19,873 nt of DNA. Origin: RZYP01 sp050256135 (GTDB lineage Bacteria > Bacillota > Negativicutes > Acidaminococcales > Acidaminococcaceae). Shown one piece after another: positions 6,986-15,101 of this stretch. The position numbers and the translations under genes were made by a program. The notes under the pieces were generated by a model. The model did no database searches. It saw only the letters and a list, made by a program, of their open reading frames with translations, and was not told the DNA's origin. Numbering within the stretch: the stretch's first letter is position 1; each line of letters opens with the position of its first letter. The stretch spans positions 1 to 19,873 of the forward strand of contig JBFWIF010000036.1 of assembly GCA_050256135.1 (NCBI GenBank). The letters run 5' to 3'.

Positions 6986-8263
6986 ATGATAATTTTGTTT
7001 ACGCTCCTCTTGCTGGCATTGTTGGCAATAGGTCTTCCAGTAGCTTTTTCACTTGGTACTGCAGGAATATTTGGGATGTTTTTCTTTATGGGTGGAGATG
7101 CAGCTCTAAGCCAAATCCCTATTCTGGCCTATAAAGCGCTTGATGATTTTGTTTTGACAGCTGTTCCGTTGTATGTACTTATGAGTCAGATACTTTTAAC
7201 AGGAAAAGTTGGCAATGATTTATTTGAGTTAGGCAATAAATGGCTGCGTCATTTGCCTGGAGGAATGGGTATTGCAACATTGGCAGCTTGCGCTATTTTT
7301 GCAGCTATAACAGGATCTTCTGTCGCTTGTGCCGTTACTATCGGGTCTATGGCTATTCCTGAAATGTTGGCCCATGGCTACGAACGTACTTTAGTACTTG
7401 GTGCAGTCGCTGCTGGCGGCACTCTCGGGATACTTATTCCACCGAGCATACCAATGATTCTTTATGGAGCTATCACAGACCAGTCGGTTGGGCAATTGTT
7501 TATGTCAGGTGTTTTTCCTGGTATATTGTTGACTGCCTTGTTTACAATGGTAATGATTTATAGAAGCAGGAATTTGCCTTTGGCAGAAGTTGCACCATTG
7601 AATGAACGAATTGCGGCCTTAAAAAAAAGTTTTTGGGGGTTGCTGTTACCGATCATTGTAGTTGGGGGAATATACACTGGTGCTTTTACGCCAACAGAGG
7701 CTGCTGCAGTAGGCACAATTTATAGCCTATTTATTACCTTTTTTGTTTATAAAACATTGAGGATATCGGATATGCCTGACATTTTGGAGGATACGGTCAA
7801 AACGACATCAATGATTTTTGCTATTATGATTGGTGCAACATTATTTGGATTTGTTTTGACAATATTGCAGGTGCCGCAAACGGTAACGGAATTCGTTGCT
7901 GGTATAGAAGCCAGTCGTTGGATAGTATTTATTGCTATTAATATTCTGTTGTTGTTTCTTGGTTGTATTCTGGAATCAATATCGATTATTTTTATCACAT
8001 TACCAATTTTGTATCCGATTATTCTTAAGCTCGGCTTCGATCCAATTTGGTTCAATGTTATAATGCTGATCAATTTAGAGCTGGCATTGATTACACCACC
8101 GGTAGGCATGAACTTATTTGTCTTGCAAGGCATTAGCCCAGATAGCCGAATGACGCAGATTGTGAAAGGTGTTGTGCCGTTTGCTGCGGTTATGGCATTA
8201 GAAATATTGCTGCTTTGTTTATTTCCTGGATTGGCAACTTGGCTGCCTAATATTTTGAAGTGA
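6986..8263 (+). CDS. dctM: TRAP transporter large permease subunit, DctM type
   Basis: Large subunit of the TRAP importer, using an ion gradient (usually Na+) for uptake. The start ATG is one base after the dctQ stop, with GGAGG at 6971-6975. The protein has 425 residues and roughly a dozen hydrophobic segments. Family landmarks are the N-terminal 'LLALLAIGLPVAFSLGTAGIFG', 'AVPLYVLMSQILLTG', 'FAAITGSSVACAVTIGSMAIPEM', 'GTLGILIPPSIPMILYGAITDQSVGQLF', 'GAFTPTEAAAVG' and 'LALITPPVGMNLFVLQGI'. With dctP and dctQ it makes a complete three-gene TRAP operon of the separate Q/M form (not fused). Confidence 0.96.
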   Translation: MIILFTLLLLALLAIGLPVAFSLGTAGIFGMFFFMGGDAALSQIPILAYKALDDFVLTAVPLYVLMSQILLTGKVGNDLFELGNKWLRHLPGGMGIATLAACAIFAAITGSSVACAVTIGSMAIPEMLAHGYERTLVLGAVAAGGTLGILIPPSIPMILYGAITDQSVGQLFMSGVFPGILLTALFTMVMIYRSRNLPLAEVAPLNERIAALKKSFWGLLLPIIVVGGIYTGAFTPTEAAAVGTIYSLFITFFVYKTLRISDMPDILEDTVKTTSMIFAIMIGATLFGFVLTILQVPQTVTEFVAGIEASRWIVFIAINILLLFLGCILESISIIFITLPILYPIILKLGFDPIWFNVIMLINLELALITPPVGMNLFVLQGISPDSRMTQIVKGVVPFAAVMALEILLLCLFPGLATWLPNILK

Positions 8264-8273
8264 TGTAACTTTA

Positions 8274-8302
8274 TTGACATGTTTGCCTAAAAAGAATATA
8301 AT
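8274..8302 (+). promoter_or_regulatory. Consensus sigma-A promoter before typA
   Basis: TTGACA (8274-8279), 17 bp, TATAAT (8297-8302), starting eleven bases after the dctM stop. The predicted start near 8309 lies just before a terminator-like hairpin, giving typA a leader of about 70 nt. Confidence 0.87.
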
Positions 8303-8316
8303 TAACTAGTCATGAG

Positions 8317-8355
8317 AAAGGATGCTTATTGACAAGCATCCTTTTCTTTGTTTTT
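8317..8355 (+). terminator. Terminator-like hairpin between dctM and typA
   Basis: A perfect 11-bp stem AAAGGATGCTT (8317-8327) with AAGCATCCTTT (8334-8344), a 6-nt loop, and a U-rich tail broken by C and G (TTTTCTTTGTTTTT). It can end the TRAP operon transcript, but because the typA promoter lies upstream of it, it is also inside the typA leader. Confidence 0.83.
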
Positions 8356-8380
8356 GAATCAGGAAGGAAGAATAAATATT

Positions 8381-10195
8381 ATGATAAGAAATGATTTGCG
8401 CAATATTGCAATTATCGCCCACGTTGACCACGGTAAGACAACTTTAGTTGATGCAATGCTTAAACAAAGCGGTGTTTTTCGTGCCAATGAAAGAGTTGAA
8501 GAAAGAGTAATGGACTCTAATGATCAGGAACGCGAGCGTGGCATAACTATTTTGGCCAAAAATACTGCTGTTATGCATAATAGCACCAAAATCAATATTC
8601 TTGATACACCAGGACATGCGGATTTTGGCGGAGAAGTAGAGCGTGTGCTTCGCATGGTTGATGGCGTATTATTGTTGGTAGACGCCTATGAAGGACCTAT
8701 GCCACAGACTAAATATGTATTGCGTAAGGCATTGGAACAAAAGCTTAAACCTATTGTAGTAATTAATAAAATAGACAGGCCGGACCAGCGTGTTGCAGAA
8801 GTAGTTGACGAAGTGCTTGACTTATTCATCGAACTTAATGCCAACGACGAACAACTGGAATTTCCGGTTGTTTATGCTTCGGCACGCAACGGTATTGCTA
8901 AATTGACAATGGATGAGGAAAGTGACAATCTGGAGCCATTATTCAGAGTTATACTGCAAAATATTCCAGCACCTGATGTTGACTTGGAAGCTCCATTGCA
9001 AATGCTAGTTAATACTTTGGATTATGATGATTATGTCGGTCGTATAGTTGTAGGCCGCATTGTTCGTGGCACCATCCATAATGGTGAGACAATTATGCTG
9101 ATGAACGAGGAAACATCACGTAGAGCTAAAATCGGCCGTCTCTATACCTACCAAGGTTTGAAGAGAACTGAAGTACAGGAGGTAGGCGCTGGCGATATTG
9201 TTGCACTGATTGGTTTGGCAGATGCTAATATAGGTGAGACTATTGCGGACAGTGAGAACCCAGAACGCCTTGAAGGAATCAAGATAGATGAGCCTACCTT
9301 GTCAATGATCTTCTCCATCAATAATAGCCCATTTGCTGGCAGAGAAGGAACTTTTGTTACCAGCCGTCATTTAAGGGAACGTTTGTTTAAGGAAATGAAA
9401 ACAAATGTAAGTATGAGACTAGAGGAAACTGATTCTCCCGATGCATATGTTGTTTGCGGACGCGGTGAATTACATTTGTCTGTTTTGATTGAAACCATGC
9501 GACGTGAAGGCTATGAATTGCAAGTTGGTAAGCCTAAGGTAGTCATGCATCGAACTGAAGATGGCAAATTGCAAGAACCTATGGAAGCATTGACTATTGA
9601 CGTTCCACAAGATTTCATGGGTGCAGTTATGGAAGGGCTTGGTTTACGTAAGGCTGAACTGCTCAATATCACAGAAATGGCTGGCTATTTGCGTATGGAG
9701 TTTAATATCCCAGCTCGTGGTTTGATTGGTTTCCGTAATCAGTTCCTAACTGATACTAAAGGAAACGGTATAATGAATCATGTCTATGCCGGATATGCTG
9801 ATTATAAAGGTGATATTCCAGGTCGTACCAGAGGATCTCTTGTCGCTTTTGAAAATGGTGAAACGACCAGTTATGGTATTGCTAATTCTCAAGAACGCGG
9901 CACGATGTTTGTAGTACCAGGTGAACAGGTTTATGAAGGTCAGATTATCGGTGAGAATAGCCGTGAAGATGATATGGATGTAAACCCATGCAAAAAGAAA
10001 CATGTCAGCAATATGCGTGCCAGCGGTTCTGATGACACTGTGAAACTTATTCCACCAAAATTATTCTCACTCGAACAAGCACTCGAACATATCAATGATG
10101 ACGAACTTGTAGAAGTCACACCGAAAAGTATTCGTATGCGTAAGAGAATACTTGACCGTGTTGAACGTGGCAGAGCTCGCAGCAGAAATAAATAA
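8381..10195 (+). CDS. typA: Translational GTPase TypA/BipA
   Basis: Ribosome-binding GTPase of the elongation-factor family, involved in ribosome assembly and stress or cold growth. The frame extends upstream to 8348, but ATG 8381 is chosen because it gives the standard N-terminus 'MIRNDLRNIAIIAHVDHGKT'; AAGGA at 8364-8368 is a somewhat distant ribosome site. The protein is 604 residues, normal for TypA. GTPase motifs are G1 AHVDHGKT (13-20), G2 'RGITILAKN', G3 DTPGH (75-79), G4 NKID (129-132) and G5 'SARNG'. The beta-barrel domain and EF-G-like domains follow, then the TypA-specific C-terminal part including 'NIPARGLIGFRNQFLTDTKG' and 'RTRGSLVAFENGETTSYGI'. No defect is seen. Confidence 0.98.
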   Translation: MIRNDLRNIAIIAHVDHGKTTLVDAMLKQSGVFRANERVEERVMDSNDQERERGITILAKNTAVMHNSTKINILDTPGHADFGGEVERVLRMVDGVLLLVDAYEGPMPQTKYVLRKALEQKLKPIVVINKIDRPDQRVAEVVDEVLDLFIELNANDEQLEFPVVYASARNGIAKLTMDEESDNLEPLFRVILQNIPAPDVDLEAPLQMLVNTLDYDDYVGRIVVGRIVRGTIHNGETIMLMNEETSRRAKIGRLYTYQGLKRTEVQEVGAGDIVALIGLADANIGETIADSENPERLEGIKIDEPTLSMIFSINNSPFAGREGTFVTSRHLRERLFKEMKTNVSMRLEETDSPDAYVVCGRGELHLSVLIETMRREGYELQVGKPKVVMHRTEDGKLQEPMEALTIDVPQDFMGAVMEGLGLRKAELLNITEMAGYLRMEFNIPARGLIGFRNQFLTDTKGNGIMNHVYAGYADYKGDIPGRTRGSLVAFENGETTSYGIANSQERGTMFVVPGEQVYEGQIIGENSREDDMDVNPCKKKHVSNMRASGSDDTVKLIPPKLFSLEQALEHINDDELVEVTPKSIRMRKRILDRVERGRARSRNK

Positions 10196-10209
10196 TTTTT
10201 TATAATTTA

Positions 10210-10238
10210 GCAGGAAATTAGTTTTTTATGCAGAACAA
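10210..10238 (+). promoter_or_regulatory. Candidate sigma-H-type promoter before sepF
   Basis: GCAGGAAAT, an 11-nt spacer, then GCAGAACAA. The -35 half is a full match to RnAGGaWWW; the -10 half has GAAC in place of GAAT. It is about 40 bases before the sepF start, similar to the placement of the candidate at 3244-3273. Confidence 0.38.
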
Positions 10239-10278
10239 TATACTTCAGTAGCTGTAAATTCCGCATGGAGGCGTTGTT

Positions 10279-10623
10279 ATGAATTTAAAAAATGCCAAAA
10301 AAATATTTTGGGATACAGAAGAAGAAACTGCTAATGGACCTTATCTGGTAACATCGAAACATGCAAATATCGTTGTCAGAAATCCACAGAAATTCAGCGA
10401 TGTGCAGGCTTACGCCGATGCCTTGATGGCAGGTAGTACTGTGATGGTTTCTTATGGTGATCTTGATAAGGCTGTAAGAACAAGAGTTTTTGACTATCTA
10501 AATGGTGTCAGCTATATTATTGGAGCGCAGGTCGAAAAAGTTAATGGCGATTTGATTATTTATGCTCCTAGTACAGTAGGTATTGATAAAGAAGAAGTCA
10601 AAAAGACTCGTTCTTGGATTTAA
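10279..10623 (+). CDS. sepF: Cell division protein SepF (compact form)
   Basis: FtsZ-binding protein that helps bundle and anchor Z-ring filaments at the membrane. The C-terminal SepF domain is recognisable over residues ~30-105: 'IVVRNPQKFSDVQAYADAL', then 'VMVSYGDLDKAVRTRVFDYLNGVSYIIG', then 'IIYAPSTVGI'. It has only 114 residues, against about 150 for the usual protein. The N-terminal membrane helix is reduced to 'MNLKNAKKIFW' and the variable linker is very short. The start has GGAGG at 10267-10271. The gene stands alone between typA and dnaE, away from the ylm/div genes that usually accompany sepF, and is closed by a strong terminator. A SepF paralogue is a possible alternative. Confidence 0.85.
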   Translation: MNLKNAKKIFWDTEEETANGPYLVTSKHANIVVRNPQKFSDVQAYADALMAGSTVMVSYGDLDKAVRTRVFDYLNGVSYIIGAQVEKVNGDLIIYAPSTVGIDKEEVKKTRSWI

Positions 10624-10644
10624 TTGGAATATAATGGTGATTTT

Positions 10645-10673
10645 AGCCGGATGCCTTTGGTATCCGGCTTTTT
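10645..10673 (+). terminator. Intrinsic terminator after sepF
   Basis: AGCCGGATGCC (10645-10655) pairs with GGTATCCGGCT (10659-10669) over 11 bp (one G-T pair) around a TTT loop, and T5 begins at 10669. A strong terminator that separates sepF from dnaE. Confidence 0.93.
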
Positions 10674-10702
10674 ATATATGCCAGGAATTTTTAATGAATT
10701 GC

Positions 10703-10711
10703 TGATATAAT
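10703..10711 (+). promoter_or_regulatory. Extended -10 promoter of dnaE
   Basis: TGATATAAT is a perfect -10 with the TGn extension, 50 bases before the dnaE start and directly after the sepF terminator. No good -35 is present, as is common for extended -10 promoters. Confidence 0.6.
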
Positions 10712-10760
10712 ATATGACAAAAGAGGAACTACCAGATATTTGAACGGAGGTAGCTGGTTA

Positions 10761-13700
10761 ATGGAAATAACTAAAGAAAACATTGCTGCTGATGCACCTT
10801 TTATTCATTTGCATGTCCATACGAAGTATAGTCTTTTAGATGGCGCTTCTGATATAAAGAACTTGATCAGCTATGCCAAAGAATTGAATATGCCGGCGTT
10901 GGCGATAACTGATCATGGTGTGATGTATGGTGTGATCGAATTCTATCAGGAGGCTATTAAGCAAGGGATAAAGCCAATCATTGGCTGCGAAGTTTATATA
11001 ACATCAGGTTCTCACCTTGAAAAGGGTGTTAAAGAACGTGATAATCAATATCATTTAATCCTGCTGGCTGAAAATAATGAAGGATATCAGAATTTAATGA
11101 AACTGGTATCTATAGCTCATTTAGAAGGATTCTACTACAAACCAAGAATTGATAAGGATGTTTTAAGAAAATACAGTAAAGGTATTATTGGATTAAGTGC
11201 TTGCATCGCAGGCGAGATACCTTCACATATTATTCGTGGTGAACTTGAAACAGCCGAAAAATGTTTGCAGGAATACGTTGAAATTTTTGGGTGCGACAAT
11301 TTCTTTTTGGAAATTCAAAATCATGAAATACCTGAAGAACATACTGCTGAGGTCGAGCTGAGACGCTTAGCCAAAAAATACGGTCTGGGTTTGGTAGCAA
11401 CCAATGACTTGCATTATGTACGGCAGGAAGATGCGGCAGGACAGGATATTCTTCTGTGCATTCAAACGGCGGCAACCGTAGATGATCCCATGAGAATGAA
11501 ATTTGCCAATGACCAGTTCTACCTGAAAAGTAAGAAGGAGATGCTGGTTAAATTCTCTGACGTGCCTGAGGCTTTAAATAATACGCTGAAAATTGCTGAA
11601 CGCTGCAATGTAGAATTAGAGTTTGGTCACTTATTGCTACCGGAATTCCCTATCCCGGAGGGAAAAACAGTAACAGGATATTTGCGTGAATTGTGCATGC
11701 AAGGATTGCCGGCAAGGTATCACGAGTCTAATGATGAAGTAATGAAACGTTTAGATTATGAGCTTGAAGTCATAGATAAAATGGGCTATTCCGGTTATTT
11801 TCTGATTGTATGGGATTTTATCAATTTCAGCAGGAACAAAGGTATTCCAGTTGGGCCTGGGCGTGGTTCGGCGGCTGGCAGTATTGTGGCGTATCTTTTG
11901 GGAATAACCAGCATCGACCCATTGCGGTATGACTTGCTGTTTGAACGTTTTTTAAATCCGGAACGTGTTAGTATGCCGGATATAGATGTTGATCTTTGTT
12001 ATAACAGAAGAAAAGAAGTAGTCGACTATATTGTAGATAAATATGGTGCTGATCATGTGGCGCAAATTATAACTTTTGGAACTTTAGCAGCTAAAGCAGC
12101 AGTTAAGGATGTTGGACGCGCACTAGCTATGCCGATAGCGACTGTTAATCAAGTTAACAAAATGATACCAAATGAGTTGGGCATTACTATTGAAAAAGCG
12201 CTGAACGGAAGTAAAGACTTGCATAATCTTTATAACAGCGACCCCAAAATAGAAAGGTTACTGGATTTGGCTCAGAAGGTAGAAGGTTCACCTCGGCATA
12301 CATCGACCCATGCGGCTGGGGTTGTTATTGCACCAAAAGTACTTACTGACTTTGTACCTTTACAGAGGACCGCTGATGAGGAGTATGTCAGTACACAGTA
12401 TGACAAAGATAAAGTCGAAGGTTTAGGACTTCTCAAAATGGATCTTTTGGGGCTGCGGACGTTAACGGTTATTGATGATGCTCTTGAAATAATCAAAGAG
12501 AGTAAGAATATTGAGCTGGATATCGAAAACATTGATTTAGCGGATGCTTTGACATGTGAGATGCTTTGTCGCGGAGATACCGTAGGAGTGTTTCAGATGG
12601 AATCAGCAGGGATGACACAGTTGATGCGTGATTTAGCACCTGAAAGTTTTGCAGACTTGATACCTTTGGTAGCATTGTACCGCCCAGGTCCCCTTGGCAC
12701 TGGTATGGTTGAAGATTTTGTTGCTGGCAGACATGGTAAAAAAACAGCGAAGCTACTGCACCCTTTGCTAGAACCTGTACTTAAAGACACGTTTGGTGTA
12801 ATTTTATACCAGGAGCAGGTTATGCAGATAACGTCTGTGTTAGCAGGCTTTAGCCTAGGACAGGCAGATATTCTGCGTCGTGCCATGGGTAAAAAGAAAG
12901 CCAAAGAACTCGACAGCATGAAAGCAGCCTTTATTGCCGGCGCTGAGAAAGAGCATGGGATTAAACGCGAGTTAGCAGAAGAAATATTTGCACTTTTGCA
13001 GCATTTTGCTGGTTATGGCTTCAATAAGTCACATTCGGCTGCTTATGCCCTTGTTGCTTACCAAACTGCTTATCTCAAGGCACATTATCCAGTAGAATTT
13101 ATGGCGGCGACCTTAAACAGTTATCTAACCAATGCTGAAAAAGTAAGCTGGTATATCAATGCGTGTCGTGAAATGGGTATCCAAGTCTTGCCTCCAGACG
13201 TAAACATCAGCGGAGCCGGTTTCTCTGTTGATGGCCATTCCATACGTTTTGGCCTAGCTGGTATCAAAAGTGTAGGTGATGCTGCCATTGAAAACATTTT
13301 GGAAGCTAGAAAAAAAGGAGGCATATTTGAATCTTTGACAGATTTTTGCCAAAGAGTTAACAGTAATGGCCTTAACAAACGGGTAGTGGAATATCTTATC
13401 AAGTGCGGTGCTATGGATGGTTTTGGTGCAAGGCGCTCACAATTGCTGGCTGTTATGGATCAAGCACTGGAACTAGCGGCCAGTCGGCAAAAGGATGAAG
13501 CATCAGGACAAATTGGATTATTTGGAGATGAAGAGTTCGAGAAAATTAACGCGCTTAAGCTGCCAGATATACCAGAAATGCCTAAAGAGGAACTATTGTC
13601 TCTGGAAAAGGAAATCATTGGTTTTTATGTAACAGGGCACCCTTTAGATAAATATCGTAAAAAACTTAAGCAAATGGTTGATATTAAAACATTAGGTGAA

Positions 13701-14195
13701 GGCCGGTACCGTGATGGTCAATATATCAAAATAGGAGGTATTATATCGGCTAATAAAATACGTACTACTAAAGCAGGAGATAGCATGGCGGTGTTCATAC
13801 TCGAAGATTTTTCCGGTAAGATTGAAGTAGTAGCTTTCCCAAAAACATTTGCGCTATCAAGCAAGAATATTTATCCGGAAAGTATTGTTTTAGTAGAAGG
13901 CCGCTTGATGCTCGATGAAGAAGAGCCGCGTTTAATGGCTTCACAAGTCACAAAGTTTGAAGCAGGACCTGCTGATATAAGGCTGTTTATTCCGGCACCG
14001 CTAGAAAACACTCAGACCCAAAAGGCTTTAGTACATATTTTTTCTTCTTATCACGGGAATAATCCTGTGTACCTGCATCTGCTTGGTTCGAAAAAGATCA
14101 TTCGTGCGGAACAATCTTTTTGGGTAGACGCAAAAAATCCAGGTTTAGTTACAGAATTGAAGAATCTGCTCGGGGAAAAAGGAGTGCTCATTTAG
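10761..14195 (+). CDS. dnaE: DNA polymerase III alpha subunit (DnaE)
   Basis: Replicative C-family DNA polymerase. The frame reaches back to a TTG at 10740, but GGAGG at 10746-10750 lies inside that extension and serves ATG 10761, giving 1144 residues. An N-terminal PHP domain is present with HLHVHTKYSLLDG (His16, His18, His20) and 'AITDHGVMYG'. The polymerase core has GPGRGSAAGS (365-374), the catalytic pair in PDIDVDLC (Asp409, Asp411) and the third acidic residue in KMDLLGLRTL (Asp561). 'YQEQVMQI' and 'AGYGFNKSHSAAYA' mark the fingers region. Later come the helix-hairpin-helix segment and an OB fold near 'IKIGGIISANKIRTTKAGDSMAVF'. There is no exonuclease domain, so this is DnaE and not PolC. 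Whether it is the main polymerase or works beside PolC cannot be told here. Confidence 0.98.
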   Translation: MEITKENIAADAPFIHLHVHTKYSLLDGASDIKNLISYAKELNMPALAITDHGVMYGVIEFYQEAIKQGIKPIIGCEVYITSGSHLEKGVKERDNQYHLILLAENNEGYQNLMKLVSIAHLEGFYYKPRIDKDVLRKYSKGIIGLSACIAGEIPSHIIRGELETAEKCLQEYVEIFGCDNFFLEIQNHEIPEEHTAEVELRRLAKKYGLGLVATNDLHYVRQEDAAGQDILLCIQTAATVDDPMRMKFANDQFYLKSKKEMLVKFSDVPEALNNTLKIAERCNVELEFGHLLLPEFPIPEGKTVTGYLRELCMQGLPARYHESNDEVMKRLDYELEVIDKMGYSGYFLIVWDFINFSRNKGIPVGPGRGSAAGSIVAYLLGITSIDPLRYDLLFERFLNPERVSMPDIDVDLCYNRRKEVVDYIVDKYGADHVAQIITFGTLAAKAAVKDVGRALAMPIATVNQVNKMIPNELGITIEKALNGSKDLHNLYNSDPKIERLLDLAQKVEGSPRHTSTHAAGVVIAPKVLTDFVPLQRTADEEYVSTQYDKDKVEGLGLLKMDLLGLRTLTVIDDALEIIKESKNIELDIENIDLADALTCEMLCRGDTVGVFQMESAGMTQLMRDLAPESFADLIPLVALYRPGPLGTGMVEDFVAGRHGKKTAKLLHPLLEPVLKDTFGVILYQEQVMQITSVLAGFSLGQADILRRAMGKKKAKELDSMKAAFIAGAEKEHGIKRELAEEIFALLQHFAGYGFNKSHSAAYALVAYQTAYLKAHYPVEFMAATLNSYLTNAEKVSWYINACREMGIQVLPPDVNISGAGFSVDGHSIRFGLAGIKSVGDAAIENILEARKKGGIFESLTDFCQRVNSNGLNKRVVEYLIKCGAMDGFGARRSQLLAVMDQALELAASRQKDEASGQIGLFGDEEFEKINALKLPDIPEMPKEELLSLEKEIIGFYVTGHPLDKYRKKLKQMVDIKTLGEGRYRDGQYIKIGGIISANKIRTTKAGDSMAVFILEDFSGKIEVVAFPKTFALSSKNIYPESIVLVEGRLMLDEEEPRLMASQVTKFEAGPADIRLFIPAPLENTQTQKALVHIFSSYHGNNPVYLHLLGSKKIIRAEQSFWVDAKNPGLVTELKNLLGEKGVLI

Positions 14196-14217
14196 TTGTT
14201 AATCATCAGCCTTTTAC

Positions 14218-14246
14218 TTGCACTTGTCTGTTGCAGATGATAGAAT
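14218..14246 (+). promoter_or_regulatory. Sigma-A promoter of the etfBA unit
   Basis: TTGCAC (14218-14223), 17 bp, TAGAAT (14241-14246); one or two mismatches in all. It lies between the dnaE stop and etfB, about 50 bases before the etfB start. Confidence 0.68.
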
Positions 14247-14295
14247 TATACTGTGTTTGAGTTACCAATTATACTGAGGTTTGGAGGATACTCTA

Positions 14296-15090
14296 ATGAA
14301 TATTGTTGTTTGTGTAAAGCAAGTTCCGGATACATCTGAAGTAAAACTTGATCCGGTAACTAATACTTTGGTGCGTACAGGCGTGCCAAATATTATGAAC
14401 CCTTTTGACAGGCAGGCTTTGGAAGCTGCTTTATTGCTGAAAGATGTAAATGGTGCCACTGTTACCGTAATTTCAATGGGACCACCGCAAGCTGATGAGA
14501 TTTTGAAAGAAGCAATCGCAATGGGAGCTGATGATGCTGCTCTTATAAGCGATAGAGCTTTGGCTGGTTCCGATACGCTGGCAACTAGTTTTGCTTTAGC
14601 TGCTGCAGTCAAAAAAGTAGGTGCAGTTGATTTAGTGCTTTGCGGCAAACAAGCAATTGATGGCGATACCGCGCAGGTTGGCCCTGAAATGGCTGAACAT
14701 CTAGATATTCCTCAAGTTACTGGTGCTCTAAAAATTGTTAAAGACGAAGACAAACTTTTAGTTGATAGAGATAATGAAAACAGCAGTCAGACAATTGCTG
14801 TAGAAATGCCTGCTTTAGTTACTGTAACAAGAGCTGAAAAAGAGCCGCGTTTTGCCAGCATCAAAGGCAAAATGAAAGCTAAAAAGTTTGTTGTGCCTGT
14901 ATGGTCAGCAGCAGATTTAGCACTTGAAGAGAAAATGATTGGACTGAATGGTTCACCAACTAAAGTTGCCAAGATTTTTACACCACCGGTTCATACAATT
15001 GAAAATGAGATAATTAATGAAGAGGATTCACAGAAAGCAGTGGATCTTTTGTTCGAAAAACTTGTTCAAGCTAAAATAATTGTGCGCTGA
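14296..15090 (+). CDS. etfB: Electron transfer flavoprotein, beta subunit
   Basis: Beta subunit of a cytoplasmic two-subunit flavoprotein. In anaerobes such Etfs bifurcate or confurcate electrons among NADH, ferredoxin and an acyl-CoA or 2-hydroxyacid dehydrogenase. ATG 14296 is chosen because GGAGG (14283-14287) lies eight bases before it, whereas the upstream TTG at 14281 overlaps that site. The protein has 264 residues, as usual. Conserved blocks are 'MNIVVCVKQVPDT', 'NIMNPFDRQALEAALLLKD', 'GADDAALISDRALAGSDTLAT', the nucleotide-binding 'LVLCGKQAIDGDTAQVGPEMAEHL' region, and 'EKEPRFASIKGKMKAKK'. These match my recollection of the bifurcating Acidaminococcus EtfB closely. etfA follows after 11 bases. 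Confidence 0.97.
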   Translation: MNIVVCVKQVPDTSEVKLDPVTNTLVRTGVPNIMNPFDRQALEAALLLKDVNGATVTVISMGPPQADEILKEAIAMGADDAALISDRALAGSDTLATSFALAAAVKKVGAVDLVLCGKQAIDGDTAQVGPEMAEHLDIPQVTGALKIVKDEDKLLVDRDNENSSQTIAVEMPALVTVTRAEKEPRFASIKGKMKAKKFVVPVWSAADLALEEKMIGLNGSPTKVAKIFTPPVHTIENEIINEEDSQKAVDLLFEKLVQAKIIVR

Positions 15091-15101
15091 GGTGAATGAT
15101 A

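Noticed and set aside
7747..8280. Minus-strand open frame of 177 codons opposite dctM
   Set aside because: It is antisense to the conserved DctM coding sequence, and the protein is low in motif content.
10679..10700. CCAGGAATT before dnaE as a third sigma-H -35 element
   Set aside because: The first position does not fit and there is no GAAT at the right distance. The extended -10 TGATATAAT explains the region better.
14202..14241. ATCATC / GATGAT pair after dnaE as a terminator
   Set aside because: Six pairs around 28 nt of loop and no T-run. The right arm overlaps the etf promoter -10.
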